NCBI GenBank assembly: GCA_024372495.1
Contig: CP099977.1
Location: forward strand, 868,001 to 932,000
DNA length: 64,000 nucleotides
Source of the DNA: Pseudarthrobacter sp. Fe7
GTDB taxonomy: Bacteria; Actinomycetota; Actinomycetes; Actinomycetales; Micrococcaceae
Direction of reading: 5' to 3'
Of the stretch, positions 1 to 21,620 are shown piece after piece. The notes under the pieces are model-generated. The model was not told where the DNA came from, did no database searches, and was given only the letters and a program-made list of their open reading frames with translations. The stretch's first letter is position 1. Every line of letters begins with the position of its first letter. The translations under genes were made by a program, and so were the position numbers.

Positions 1-593
1 AGGAAGCTCCGCCAGATCCTGGCCGAGCAGGTGGAGGCCGCGGTCGACCTTAATCCCACCCTGGTGACCATCTATGCCGGTGCCAATGACATCCTCCGCC
101 CGCGCGTGGACATCGATGAGCTCCTGGTGGAGTACAACGACGCCGTGGGGAAGCTCGCGGCCACCGGCGCCACCGTGGTGATGTTTACGGGTTTCGACGC
201 ACGGGGTTCAAAGGTGTTCGGCACCATGCGCGGCCGCACCGCCATTTACAACGAACTGGTCCGCGGGATCGCGGGGACCACGGTGCCCTGCTGGTGGATT
301 ACTGGCGGTTCAGCGAGTACTACGACTGGGCCATGTGGGCCCACGACCGGATGCACATGTCCGCCGCCGGCCACGCCAACATGGCCAAACGGGTGCTCGA
401 GGTCCTCAAGTACGAGCACTCCATCGAGGTCCCGCCCATGGCTCCCGTGCCCGAACTCGGCGGCGCCGAGGCCCTCCGCGCCAACGCCCAGTGGTTCCGC
501 GAGTACGCGGCGCCGTGGGTGGTCCGCCGCGTCACCGGAAAGTCCTCCGGCGACAACCTGCGGCCCAAGTACCCCCAGCTGACGCGGCTGTAG
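1..593 (+). CDS. SGNH/GDSL-family esterase or lipase, 3' part
   Basis: The gene enters from the left edge, so the N-terminus with the GDS nucleophile block is missing. Visible are the block III-like GAND motif (TIYAGANDIL) and the C-terminal D-R-M-H-M-S-A-A-G-H segment that supplies the catalytic Asp/His in this hydrolase superfamily. The reading frame shifts near base 285: frame 1 runs to GIAGT and frame 3 resumes at LLVDYWRFSEYYDW. One lost C in GACCACGG would restore a single frame ending at TAG 591-593. Such proteins hydrolyse esters, but the substrate cannot be told from the sequence. It converges with the downstream minus-strand flavin operon. Confidence 0.8.
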
Positions 594-628
594 GGGGTCC
601 CGCCTGAGCCGCCGTGAGAGCGGCCTGC

Positions 629-1448
629 TTAGGCCGGTTGGAAACCAGGGGTCGCCAGCATAGAGCCGTCCGCACGGATGGCCAGCACGGCAACATCCCA
701 CTCATCCGCAGCGCGGTCCAGCATCCGTGGTCCGCCCGCGATGATCGCGGTGGCCAGGACATCGGCAGTGACGATATCCGCCGCGGCCACAGTGACCTGG
801 ACAAATTCCATGCCGCTTCCCAGCCGCCAGATGTGCTCGCCGCGTTCGGCGGAGCCGGAGGTGGCGATTGCGTTGTGCCGGCTGTTGGCCCCAAGCGCGT
901 AACCGGTGATGAGGGTACGGCGGTCGGCAGGATCCACCACACCGGCTTTCCACGGTTCGGCGCTGCCCGGGCGGGGCGAGCCGCTGACCAGGACGTCGCC
1001 GCCGGCATTGAGGCACCAGTCGCGGCGGCCCAGCGCCAGGAGCGACGTGCCGGCCTCCCGGATTGCGTGGCCCTTGACGATCCCCGACAGGTCCAGCACT
1101 CCGTCCGGCCGTTCCGGGGTGAACGCCCCCTCCGTGTGCAGCCGCCATTCATGCGCCTCCGCGTACGCTTCGCGCATTTGGGCCGAGGCGGCCGGCAGGG
1201 TCAGTTCCCCACGGGCCAGCCTGCTCGCCTCCGAATCGGGGCGGAAGAGGCTGAACGTTTCGTCCAGGTCCCGGAACAGGCGTTCGACGACGGCGGTGGC
1301 AGCGGCCAGGCTCGTCGGAGTCCGGCTGCCCTGCCGCGGGGGAGTCCAACGGAAGTGTGAGGCCGATGACAGTTCCCATGCATTCAAAAGTGCGGGCCTT
1401 GAGGACTGTACCGGCCGGTACCGGAAGGGAATCAGAGGTGCGCTGCAT
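629..1448 (-). CDS. apbE: FAD:protein FMN transferase (ApbE family), frame-interrupted
   Basis: ApbE proteins transfer FMN from FAD to a Thr of a target protein in the extracytosolic space. The N-terminal FECMGT segment, the GVLDLSGIVKGHA segment, NAGGDVLVSG and the C-terminal TADVLATA motif (residues that bind Mg-FAD) are all present. ATG 1448 overlaps the upstream FMN-binding gene by 17 bases and gives 272 aa after removal of one extra base at 1309 (GACGAGCTGG read as GACGAGCCTGG on the coding strand). The substrate is presumably the SGATxT protein encoded just upstream. Function is strongly supported; the exact start is moderately supported because no strong ribosome site is seen. Confidence 0.88.
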
Positions 1449-1941
1449 CGATGGCTGCCTGGAGCGAGGTGAGGTATGCGTCGCTGGTGATGGTGGCGCC
1501 GCTGACGGTCTGCACATTGGCTGACTGGGCCGCGAGGACCTTGCTGCGAAGCAGGGGAGCCGCACGGTTGCTGATCTGGATCGACTTGCCGTCGGTATTT
1601 GTCAGCTGGAGCGCCGTGACATCCGTGATCCTTCCGTTGGCCACCGTGATCTGGACCTGCACGGGACCGAACCGGGTCTGCACGGAGTTTCCCCTGTAGG
1701 TGCCGGAGGCCGATGTGCCCGACGAGCCTGGAGGTCGCTGACGAGCCTGACGACCCCCGGAGCCGGAAGACCCCGTCGATCCGGTGGACCCCGAGCCGGA
1801 CGAGCCTGCACCCGTGGTGCCCGTCGCCGTCGTACTTGATGCAACGGTGCTGATGCCGTTGACCTGGGTGCCTGTCTGCCAGCCCGCCAGGAGGATCCCG
1901 GCGGAGGCCAGGGCCGCCGCGACTGTTCCGCGTATTTTCAC
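1432..1941 (-). CDS. Secreted FMN-binding domain protein, target of flavinylation
   Basis: A 169-aa protein with an N-terminal hydrophobic segment (AAALASAGILLAGW), a Ser/Gly/Thr-rich linker at about residues 30-75 and a C-terminal FMN-binding domain ending VSGATITSDAY. The SGATxT motif carries the Thr to which ApbE attaches FMN in NqrC/RnfG-like proteins. Start GTG 1941 overlaps the stop of the reductase gene in GGTGA, which implies translational coupling, and apbE follows directly. Inferred role: a covalent-flavin electron carrier outside the membrane, fed by the upstream reductase. The terminal electron acceptor is unknown. Confidence 0.87.
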   Translation of the reverse strand: MKIRGTVAAALASAGILLAGWQTGTQVNGISTVASSTTATGTTGAGSSGSGSTGSTGSSGSGGRQARQRPPGSSGTSASGTYRGNSVQTRFGPVQVQITVANGRITDVTALQLTNTDGKSIQISNRAAPLLRSKVLAAQSANVQTVSGATITSDAYLTSLQAAIDAAHL

Positions 1942-3406
1942 CAGTCAAACCTTTCGTGATGGATCTGTTCCCCTGGGACGCCGGCGTTCCCGGCGTCCGC
2001 TATGACATTGGCCGCCCACGCCGCCGGGCCGCAGACGTAGACGTCCGCATCGGCGATGTCCGGCACGTAGGAGGTCAGGCTGTAACCGTTGCGCACCGAG
2101 TCCTCGGGCAGCCACGTGGACCGGGCGTGGGCGCGCGGACCGGTGAGGTGGAAGAGCCGCGCCCCCGGGCCTGGCAGAGATCAAGGATTTCGTTGCCCAG
2201 GTAAAGGTCCTGGTCAGTGTGGCCGCGGAGCAGGACCGTGGCCTCGCCGGGCGCGAAAGGCGTGGTCTCCAGCAGCGCCCGCAGCGGCGTGATGCCGATG
2301 CCGGCGCCAATCATCACCACCTTGTTCTTGGTCCGGGCTGCCGTGCTGAGCAGGCCGTAGGGGCCTTCCAGCGCCACCTTGGTGCCTTTCCGCAGCCGGA
2401 GCAGGCTGGGCGGACCCGTCACCGAGGTTCCGCACGGTGACCCGCAGCGTCCCCTGGCCGTCCCGGCCGCCGACCACGGGCTCCGCGGACAGGCTGAACG
2501 GGTGCGGGTGCCACCACATGCCCGGAGCCAGGAAGCGCCAGATGAAGAAACGTCCGCCCGTCCCTGCCAGCCTGGTCCAGCTTCCGTCCCCGCATGACGA
2601 TGTTCACCACACCCGGGGCCACCCTTTCCACCCGTGCCACGGTGAGCTGGTGCCGTGCCGTAGCCAGCACCGGCTCAAGGATCCGGAAGTACACCAGGGC
2701 ACTGCCGGTGTAGATGCAGATGGCAAGCCAGTACCAGCGCTGCCAGGTGCCGGCCGCAAAGAGGCCGCCCACACTGAACTGGTGCGGAATCGACGTTGCC
2801 ACCGCGGCGTAGGTCAGCAGGTGGACCATGTACCAAAACTCGTACGGGAAGCGCCGGCGCACAGCCACCAGGGAGGTCACCACGACGGCGATGAACAGCG
2901 CCATGGAGACGAACGCCAGCCACATATCTGGGACCTGGACCCACAGGTTGATGGACTCGCTGACCGGGTCAAGGCCTTCGGCCATGCCGTACCCGATGAC
3001 CAGCAGGAGTCCGTGCGTCAGGAGGAGGTAGAGGGAAGGCTTGCCCAGTTTGCCGTGGAATTCCAGGGCGCGGTCGTGGCCGATGGTCCGGTCGATGAAC
3101 GGGATCCTCGCGGCCAGGAGCAGCATCAGCAGGACCAGGTCCATGCCCGCCAGGCCTGCCACGATTCCCGCCGCCGTGAACAGCGAAGCGGGTGAGGTGA
3201 TGTTGGTGGCGCCGCCGTCTGCCAGCCAAAGGGCCACGGCGGCGGCAACGGATGCCCACGCAATAATGGTAAGGAGGTCGGTGCGGAGCATGCGCTGGCG
3301 GTACTGGCGGGCGAACCAGCCACGGGCCGGTCTCTTCGTAGGTGTTCGCTCCGGACGGCCGGAGCGGCTTGAGGCCGGTGATGCCGGCAGGAGCCTGCGT
3401 GTTCAT
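1938..3406 (-). CDS. Ferric-reductase-like membrane flavoprotein (NAD(P)H:flavin electron transfer)
   Basis: The N-terminal half holds about six membrane segments of the ferric-reductase-like domain, with His in the RIPFIDRTIGHDR and LTHGLLL helices that could ligate haem. The C-terminal half is a ferredoxin-reductase module with FAD motif HPFSLSA, NAD motif GAGIGITP and a terminal YVCGP. The reading frame breaks near 3345, at 2569-2573 and 2402-2406 (AGCT sites with one extra base) and near 2158 (one G short); corrected length is 488 aa. It is the first gene of an operon with the FMN protein and apbE. Likely role: moving electrons from cytosolic NAD(P)H across the membrane to the flavinylated partner. 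Confidence 0.85.
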
Positions 3407-3720
3407 GCTTCCAAGATGCTTTGGGAAGCTATGTCCCTGCTGTGAAAAGGGGCCAGCGGCTGCTGTGACGTTGCATAAGCGGCGAAACCCTTATACACCC
3501 GATTGGTCTTTAATTGCGTCAACTCGTAGACTTGGTAGGCGCTAAGTGCGCGGAGCGTGCGCAATTGCTCCGGTTGCCCGGTATTTTCTCCAGGGTGGCC
3601 GGTAGTTAGGGGCTCAAGTTGCGTATCTAACCGTTGCCCGTACATTCTGTGGGTCGCCCTTAGCAGCATGGTCCAGCAGCAGATATGCGGATCATTACAT
3701 TCAATTCTTGAGGAGAAGTC
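3407..3720. promoter_or_regulatory. Divergent intergenic region; candidate rpmB promoter 3619-3646
   Basis: This 314-base stretch separates the minus-strand flavin operon from rpmB. A TTGCGT (3619-3624) with a 16-base spacer and TACATT (3641-3646) could serve rpmB. I saw no palindrome resembling an actinobacterial Zur box, although zinc-free ribosomal proteins are often under Zur. No convincing gene is visible; the minus-strand open frame here overlaps rpmB antisense and matches nothing I know. Confidence 0.35.
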
Positions 3721-3957
3721 ATGGCAGCACACTGCCAAGTGACCGGGGCCGAGCCGGGCTTTGGGCACAGCATTTCGCACTCGCACCGGCGCAACAAGCG
3801 TCGGTTCGATCCGAACATCCAGAAGAAGCGCTACTGGGTTCCGTCCCTGCGCCGTAACGTCACGCTGCAGGTTTCTGCGCGTGGCATCAAGACCATCGAC
3901 GTACGCGGCATCGACGTTGTCGTCGCCCAGATCCTGGCTCGTGGGGTGAAGCTCTAG
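3721..3957 (+). CDS. rpmB: 50S ribosomal protein L28, zinc-free type
   Basis: A 78-aa L28 beginning [15 protein letters not shown] with the family-typical [16 protein letters not shown] segment. Only one Cys is present, so the paired CxxC zinc ribbon of the other L28 type is absent. A strong GAGGAGA ribosome site lies 7-8 bases before ATG 3721. The TAG stop overlaps the GTG start of rpmG. L28 binds 23S rRNA in the large subunit. Confidence 0.97.
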   Translation: MAAHCQVTGAEPGFGHSISHSHRRNKRRFDPNIQKKRYWVPSLRRNVTLQVSARGIKTIDVRGIDVVVAQILARGVKL

Positions 3958-4124
3958 TGGCTAAGGACAAGGACGTACGTCCGATCATCAAGCTCAAGTC
4001 GACCGCGGGCACGGGTTACACCTACGTAACCCGCAAGAACCGTCGTAACGACCCGGACCGCATGGTCCTGAAGAAGTACGACCCCAAGATCCGCCAGCAC
4101 GTCGAATTCCGAGAGGAGCGCTAA
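3957..4124 (+). CDS. rpmG: 50S ribosomal protein L33, zinc-free type
   Basis: A 55-aa protein from GTG 3957, with [20 protein letters not shown] and [17 protein letters not shown] typical of L33. It contains no cysteine, so this is the form that does not bind zinc. It shares one base with the rpmB stop and lies two bases before rpsN, a tightly coupled three-gene operon. The GTG start is fixed by the overlap and by the conserved AKDKDVRP N-terminus. Confidence 0.96.
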   Translation: MAKDKDVRPIIKLKSTAGTGYTYVTRKNRRNDPDRMVLKKYDPKIRQHVEFREER

Positions 4125-4126
4125 AC

Positions 4127-4432
4127 ATGGCTAAGAAGTCCAAGATTGCTCGTAACGAGCAGCGCAAGGTCATCGTTGAGCGGTACGCTGCCAAGCGCCT
4201 CGAACTGAAGAAGACCCTGGTTGACGAAAACGCAACCGACGAAGCACGCGAAGCAGCCCGCCTGGGCCTGCAGAAGCTGCCGCGTAACGCGTCCCCGATC
4301 CGTCTGCGTAACCGCGACATCATCGACGGCCGCCCCCGTGGCACCTTCCAGAAGTTCGGCATCTCCCGTGTCCGTTTCCGCGACATGGCACACAAGGGCG
4401 AACTCCCGGGCATCACCAAGTCTTCCTGGTAA
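4127..4432 (+). CDS. rpsN: 30S ribosomal protein S14, long zinc-free type
   Basis: A 101-aa S14 ([14 protein letters not shown] ... [23 protein letters not shown] ... ITKSSW). The long form lacks the CxxC-CxxC zinc ribbon of the 61-aa S14 usually found in the main ribosomal operon of actinobacteria. It closes the rpmB-rpmG-rpsN operon and is followed by an intrinsic terminator. In Streptomyces and mycobacteria such sets replace zinc-binding versions when zinc is scarce; whether that applies here is inference. Confidence 0.97.
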   Translation: MAKKSKIARNEQRKVIVERYAAKRLELKKTLVDENATDEAREAARLGLQKLPRNASPIRLRNRDIIDGRPRGTFQKFGISRVRFRDMAHKGELPGITKSSW

Positions 4433-4459
4433 TCCAGCACCGCTGATTCCAGCTGCTTG

Positions 4460-4494
4460 AGAAGGGCCGGCAACCTAAGGTTGCCGGCCCTTCT
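4460..4494 (+). terminator. Terminator of rpmB-rpmG-rpsN
   Basis: Perfect hairpin of AAGGGCCGGCAACC, loop TAA, and its complement. It lies 28 bases after the rpsN stop. There is only a short T-poor tail, as is common in high-GC actinobacteria. Confidence 0.85.
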
Positions 4495-4640
4495 GCGTTA
4501 AGCGCAAAGCTTCCGTGGTTGGCCGGCCGGCTGTGCGGCAGCCCACACGACGGAATTTACGACGGCGGGAGGTGACCCGGGTGCCGCCCGGCCCGTTTCG
4601 CCGCGGAATTCCGGGGATTGCCTTCCCTGTGAGGGCCGGT

Positions 4641-4669
4641 TTGCGGTGGGCCCGGAGTGCGTGTATTGT
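4641..4669 (+). promoter_or_regulatory. rrn operon 1 promoter P1
   Basis: TTGCGG (4641-4646), 17-base spacer, TATTGT (4664-4669). The second rrn operon has the same hexamers at the same spacing and the same relative place, although the spacer differs, which supports function. Confidence 0.6.
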
Positions 4670-4818
4670 TTTCTAAGTCGCCGCGGGGGACAGCGAAGAG
4701 CTGGTAACCGCGGGTGGCCAAAACCCCCCAAATCAAAGCCAATATCTGGTTGCTCATTAGGGCGCTGGAAAACGGTGGGGGGCGGTCTTCAGCCCGATGG
4801 GAATCCTGGAACATGGAT

Positions 4819-4847
4819 TTGCTTCGGAGGTGGGAACCGGGTAAGTT
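4819..4847 (+). promoter_or_regulatory. rrn operon 1 promoter P2
   Basis: TTGCTT (4819-4824), 17-base spacer, TAAGTT (4842-4847). The paired operon has TTGCGA-17-TAAGTT. The identical repeat shared by the two operons begins at about 4838, just before this -10 box. Confidence 0.5.
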
Positions 4848-4904
4848 TGGAAAGTTGCTCCGGAGCGATCCTGAACGGGTGTTTGGGTGGTGCTGGGTGT
4901 GTCT

Positions 4905-4930
4905 GTTGTTTGAGAACTCAATAGTGTGCC
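4905..4930 (+). promoter_or_regulatory. rrn leader element (boxA/processing-like)
   Basis: TGTTTGAGAACTCAATAGTG in the 16S leader recurs almost unchanged before 23S (6999-7020, TGTTTGAGAACTACATAGTG). A repeated element at these two places fits antitermination or RNase processing signals of actinobacterial rrn operons. Inference from position. Confidence 0.45.
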
Positions 4931-5084
4931 AAGTTTGTTGATACCGATTATGTTATGTGATTGGTTGATTGTGCTGTGCCGCCACCTCGTGGTGTGCATG
5001 GTGTTTTTGGCTGGTTTCAGATTTTGTGCAGCCTGGTTCCGCGTTGTTTCCGTGGTTCTTGGTTGTGTCTGTTTTTGTTTTTAC

Positions 5085-10282
<5,198 letters not shown>

Positions 10283-10461
10283 CCACACAGAAACATACAA
10301 AATTCTGCTTGCGTCCACTATGTGGTTCCCAACCAACAACCCAGCCGGGTTGTCCTGGTCACGGAAACCAACAACTGAATAACAACACCACAATGTTGTA
10401 ACCACACAAGATTTCCCGCCACCCCCCGCGGCACCAGCCCCGGGGACGGCCGGGTACAAGG
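10283..10461 (+). other. 23S-5S spacer, operon 1
   Basis: 179 bases with no tRNA signature. It contains GCTTGCGTCCACTATGTGG, complementary to CCACTATG-like leader sequence before 23S (CATAGTGGACGC at 7014-7025), so the two can pair to form the precursor processing stem. Confidence 0.6.
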
Positions 10462-10580
10462 GTTACGGCGGTCATAGCGTGGGGGAAACGCCCGGTCCCA
10501 TTCCGAACCCGGAAGCTAAGACCCACAGCGCCGATGGTACTGCACCCGGGAGGGTGTGGGAGAGTAGGTCACCGCCGGAC
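10462..10580 (+). rRNA. rrf: 5S ribosomal RNA, operon 1
   Basis: About 119 bases from GTTACGGCGGTCATAGCG to GGTCACCGCCGGAC, with the complementary ends of 5S helix I and internal CCCATTCCGAACCCGGAAG. Followed within 20 bases by the operon terminator. Confidence 0.95.
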
Positions 10581-10595
10581 ACACATTAAATGGTC

Positions 10596-10625
10596 GAGGC
10601 CCCAACCACACACGGTTGGGGCCTC
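10596..10625 (+). terminator. rrn operon 1 terminator
   Basis: Perfect 12-base stem GAGGCCCCAACC / GGTTGGGGCCTC with loop ACACAC, 15 bases after 5S. There is no clear T run. Confidence 0.85.
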
Positions 10626-10675
10626 CCACAGTTAAACAACCACCACACCAACGGTGGCACCTAGACTTACCGTTT

Positions 10676-11683
10676 ATGACCCCCCGAACCCCAGGCCCCA
10701 GGGGCAAGCGCGCCACCATCCTTGATGTGGCGGCTGCAGCCGGCGTATCGCGCCAAACCGTAACCCGGGCCATGAATGACATGCCGGGCATCAGCCCGGA
10801 CACCAGGGAACGCGTCCAAAACCTCGCAGCAGAGATGGGGTACAGTCCCAGCCGCTTCGCGAAGGGGCTGGTGCAGGGGGCCCGGATCTCTGTTGGTCTC
10901 GCCATCCCGGACCTTACCAACCCCTATTTCCCCGCCTTTGCCTCCAGCGTGGTGGAGGCCGCCACCGAGCGCGGCTGGAATGTGGTGGTGGATGACTACG
11001 GCCACGGCAGCGGCAGCCCCATAGACGCCGCTGCCCGGCTTGCGCCCCAGGTGGACGCTTTGATTGGATATCTCGCGCCGCACCCCGACGAGGCTCAGGG
11101 GCTCATGGGCCCTAGGCCCGTCGTCGCTCTCGACTCACCGGACGCGGCCACCGCCGGCGGCATCTCTTTTGACTATCAACACGCTGCCCGGCTGGCGTTG
11201 ACCCACCTGTCATCCCGGGGGTGCCGGAACATCATCTTCCTGGACTCGGACCAAGGCGGGCCCGCCGGCAGCCGAAGTACCGCAGCAGCGGCAGTGGCGG
11301 CTCAAACCGGCATCCACCTCACCCGTATACAGGCGGCGCCCTCTGCGGCCGCGGCGAAGTCTGCCGTCGCCCTCCTCGCAACCGGCGGGGAGCGCATCGA
11401 CGGCATTCTGGCCTTCAACGATCTGATGGCAGCCGGTGCGCTGAAGGCTTTGCAGGAGGCTGGCAGGTCAGTTCCGGCCGACTGTTCGGTCATCGGCATG
11501 GATGGGATACCCCTGGGCGAGCTCCTTACGCCTGAGCTGACCACCTTGTCGCTGGACCTTCGGTCGGTCGGCCGTGCCGCTGTCGGCCTCCTTGACGGCC
11601 TGCTCTCGGGAGCTGTCAGGGGCCGCAGCCCGGAAGCCTTCCTGACCCTGCAGCATGAGCTGGTCCTCCGACAATCCGCCTGA
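10676..11683 (+). CDS. LacI-family transcriptional regulator
   Basis: A 335-aa regulator. An N-terminal helix-turn-helix (TILDVAAAAGVSRQTVTRAMND) is followed by the hinge and a periplasmic-binding-protein-like core (VGLAIPDLTNPYFPAF; GILAFNDLMAAGALKAL; VIGMDGIPLGELLTPELTTL). ATG 10676 is chosen because it sits directly before the HTH; an upstream in-frame ATG at 10616 would begin inside the rrn terminator. The gene precedes the beta-galactosidase, and a perfect palindrome lies between the two. It probably represses that gene in response to a galactoside or related sugar. Its frame is intact. Confidence 0.93.
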   Translation: MTPRTPGPRGKRATILDVAAAAGVSRQTVTRAMNDMPGISPDTRERVQNLAAEMGYSPSRFAKGLVQGARISVGLAIPDLTNPYFPAFASSVVEAATERGWNVVVDDYGHGSGSPIDAAARLAPQVDALIGYLAPHPDEAQGLMGPRPVVALDSPDAATAGGISFDYQHAARLALTHLSSRGCRNIIFLDSDQGGPAGSRSTAAAAVAAQTGIHLTRIQAAPSAAAAKSAVALLATGGERIDGILAFNDLMAAGALKALQEAGRSVPADCSVIGMDGIPLGELLTPELTTLSLDLRSVGRAAVGLLDGLLSGAVRGRSPEAFLTLQHELVLRQSA

Positions 11684-11715
11684 CCCCTACTCAAGCGGGT
11701 GTCAAAAGGATAGGC

Positions 11716-11742
11716 TTATATGCAGTGACGTGAACGTTCACG
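11716..11742 (+). promoter_or_regulatory. LacI-type operator and candidate -10 of lacZ
   Basis: CGTGAACGTTCACG (11729-11742) is a perfect 14-base palindrome with a central CG, the usual form of LacI-family operators. A TTATAT (11716-11721) just upstream could be the -10 box, putting the operator over the transcription start. It lies between the regulator stop and the ATG at 11777. Confidence 0.7.
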
Positions 11743-11776
11743 GCCAGTCCTTTAAATCCTCCCAGCAAGGAAAAGC

Positions 11777-14834
<3,058 letters not shown>

Positions 14835-14879
14835 TCCACTCCATACCGGCAGAGATCCGGGCCTGCAGGCTTGAAAACC

Positions 14880-14934
14880 GCCTCCTGCGTCGTCGAAAAC
14901 CCTGATATCCCGGGGTTTATGACGGCGCAGGAGG
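14880..14934 (+). terminator. Terminator after lacZ
   Basis: GCCTCCTGCG (14880-14889) pairs with CGCAGGAGGC (14925-14934), with an inner AAACCC/GGGTTT stem. It stands between lacZ and the second rrn promoter. Confidence 0.7.
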
Positions 14935-14949
14935 CCGATCAGGCCCGAT

Positions 14950-14978
14950 TTGCGGTGGGGGTTGTGTGCGGGTATTGT
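14950..14978 (+). promoter_or_regulatory. rrn operon 2 promoter P1
   Basis: TTGCGG (14950-14955), 17-base spacer, TATTGT (14973-14978). Same hexamers and spacing as operon 1 despite a different spacer. Confidence 0.6.
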
Positions 14979-15118
14979 TTTCTGAGTCGCCGCCGCTGAA
15001 GCGGAAAGATAGCGGCCAAACCCCTTTTTTGAACGGCCTGGAAATGGTTCGCTTTTTGTGCGTGCTGTTGGTGGGTGGGGGCTGATGCCTGCGGGTTTCG
15101 GGAGCGCGGAAACGTGGT

Positions 15119-15147
15119 TTGCGAAGCCGGGGGTGATCGGGTAAGTT
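15119..15147 (+). promoter_or_regulatory. rrn operon 2 promoter P2
   Basis: TTGCGA (15119-15124), 17-base spacer, TAAGTT (15142-15147). The -35 box lies outside and the -10 box inside the identical repeat. Confidence 0.5.
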
Positions 15148-15204
15148 TGGAAAGTTGCTCCGGAGCGATCCTGAACGGGTGTTTGGGTGGTGCTGGGTGT
15201 GTCT

Positions 15205-15230
15205 GTTGTTTGAGAACTCAATAGTGTGCC
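15205..15230 (+). promoter_or_regulatory. rrn leader element, operon 2
   Basis: Identical to the element at 4905-4930; recurs in the operon 2 spacer at 17299-17320. Confidence 0.45.
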
Positions 15231-15384
15231 AAGTTTGTTGATACCGATTATGTTATGTGATTGGTTGATTGTGCTGTGCCGCCACCTCGTGGTGTGCATG
15301 GTGTTTTTGGCTGGTTTCAGATTTTGTGCAGCCTGGTTCCGCGTTGTTTCCGTGGTTCTTGGTTGTGTCTGTTTTTGTTTTTAC

Positions 15385-20583
<5,199 letters not shown>

Positions 20584-20762
20584 CCACACAGAAACATACA
20601 AAATTCTGCTTGCGTCCACTATGTGGTTCCCAACCAACAACCCAGCCGGGTTGTCCCTGGTCACGGAAACCAACAACTGAATAACAACACCACAATGTTG
20701 TAACCACACAAGATTTCCCGCCACCCCCGCGGCACCAGCCCCGGGGACGGCCGGGTACAAGG
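20584..20762 (+). other. 23S-5S spacer, operon 2
   Basis: Same as in operon 1 apart from one extra C (TTGTCCCTGG) and one C fewer in a C run. No tRNA. Confidence 0.6.
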
Positions 20763-20881
20763 GTTACGGCGGTCATAGCGTGGGGGAAACGCCCGGTCCC
20801 ATTCCGAACCCGGAAGCTAAGACCCACAGCGCCGATGGTACTGCACCCGGGAGGGTGTGGGAGAGTAGGTCACCGCCGGAC
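20763..20881 (+). rRNA. rrf: 5S ribosomal RNA, operon 2
   Basis: Identical to the first 5S gene. Confidence 0.95.
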
Positions 20882-20891
20882 ACACATTAAC

Positions 20892-20924
20892 GTAGGGCCC
20901 TGACAAGGACTGTCAGGGCCCTAC
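20892..20924 (+). terminator. rrn operon 2 terminator
   Basis: Perfect 14-base stem GTAGGGCCCTGACA / TGTCAGGGCCCTAC with loop AGGAC. Its sequence is unrelated to the operon 1 terminator, showing that the repeat ends just after 5S. Confidence 0.88.
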
Positions 20925-21121
20925 CACTTAACCACCCCCACGCCGGTGCCACGCCCCCGGGCACGCCCCCGGTGAAACCCGCAGGACCTGATGACGCGTC
21001 CCCTGAAAACCTGCATCTGATGGTTGGGAAACCGGCCCGGAAGGACAAAGGGGCGCTGAAGGCGTGGAATATGTCCAGGAATCGGTGATTAACCTCAAAA
21101 AATGGCGGAAACACGCGGAAT

Positions 21122-21150
21122 TTGCGGTCCCGAACCGCCCAAGCTGGTAA
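21122..21150 (+). promoter_or_regulatory. Candidate promoter of the HU gene
   Basis: TTGCGG (21122-21127), 17-base spacer, TGGTAA (21145-21150). The -35 box equals that of the rrn P1 promoters. The rest of 20925-21220 shows nothing else. Confidence 0.4.
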
Positions 21151-21220
21151 GTTTTCGAACAGTGGCCTGCGCGCATGCCGCGTGCAGGCTTCAGAATCAG
21201 AACCGTCCAGGAGGACATCA

Positions 21221-21505
21221 ATGGCTAAGAACCGTAGTGAACTTGTTGCAGAGGTAGCTGGCAAGGCCGGCACCAGCCAGGCTGCCGTCAACTCCGTCCT
21301 CGACGCACTGTTCGAGGTTTTCGAGACTTCTGTCGCCGCCGGCGAGAAGATCACCATCCCGGGCTGGCTCGCCGTCGAGCGCACCGACCGTGCAGCACGC
21401 ACCGGCCGCAACCCCCAGACGGGCGAGACTATCCAGATTGCAGCAGGCCACAGCGTCAAGCTGACCGCCGGCTCCAAGCTGAAGGCTGCAGTCTCCAAGA
21501 AGTAG
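21221..21505 (+). CDS. hup: HU-family DNA-binding protein
   Basis: A 94-aa histone-like protein: MAKNRSELVAEVAGKAGTSQ dimerisation helices, GEKITIPGW beta strands and RTGRNPQTGETIQI, the arm with the conserved R-N-P that wraps DNA. It lacks the Lys/Ala-rich C-terminal tail of mycobacterial and Streptomyces HupS/Lsr2-type HU proteins. AGGAGG ribosome site eight bases before ATG. Followed by its own terminator, so it is transcribed alone as a nucleoid protein. Confidence 0.96.
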   Translation: MAKNRSELVAEVAGKAGTSQAAVNSVLDALFEVFETSVAAGEKITIPGWLAVERTDRAARTGRNPQTGETIQIAAGHSVKLTAGSKLKAAVSKK

Positions 21506-21538
21506 GGCTTATTCCTGTCCGGCACGCAGCCGGTTGGA

Positions 21539-21572
21539 AAAGGAGCGGCGACCCCCGGGTTGCCGCTCCTTG
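21539..21572 (+). terminator. Terminator of the HU gene
   Basis: AAGGAGCGGC pairs with GCCGCTCCTT around GACCCCCGGGTT, about 35 bases after the HU stop. Confidence 0.8.
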
Positions 21573-21620
21573 GCATTTAAGGCCGGATTCGCGGCCCGGG
21601 CAGGCGTAGCGGACAATGGA

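Noticed and set aside
3403..3786. A 127-codon minus-strand frame before rpmB
   Set aside because: It overlaps rpmB antisense and the control region; no recognisable protein and no good start signal.
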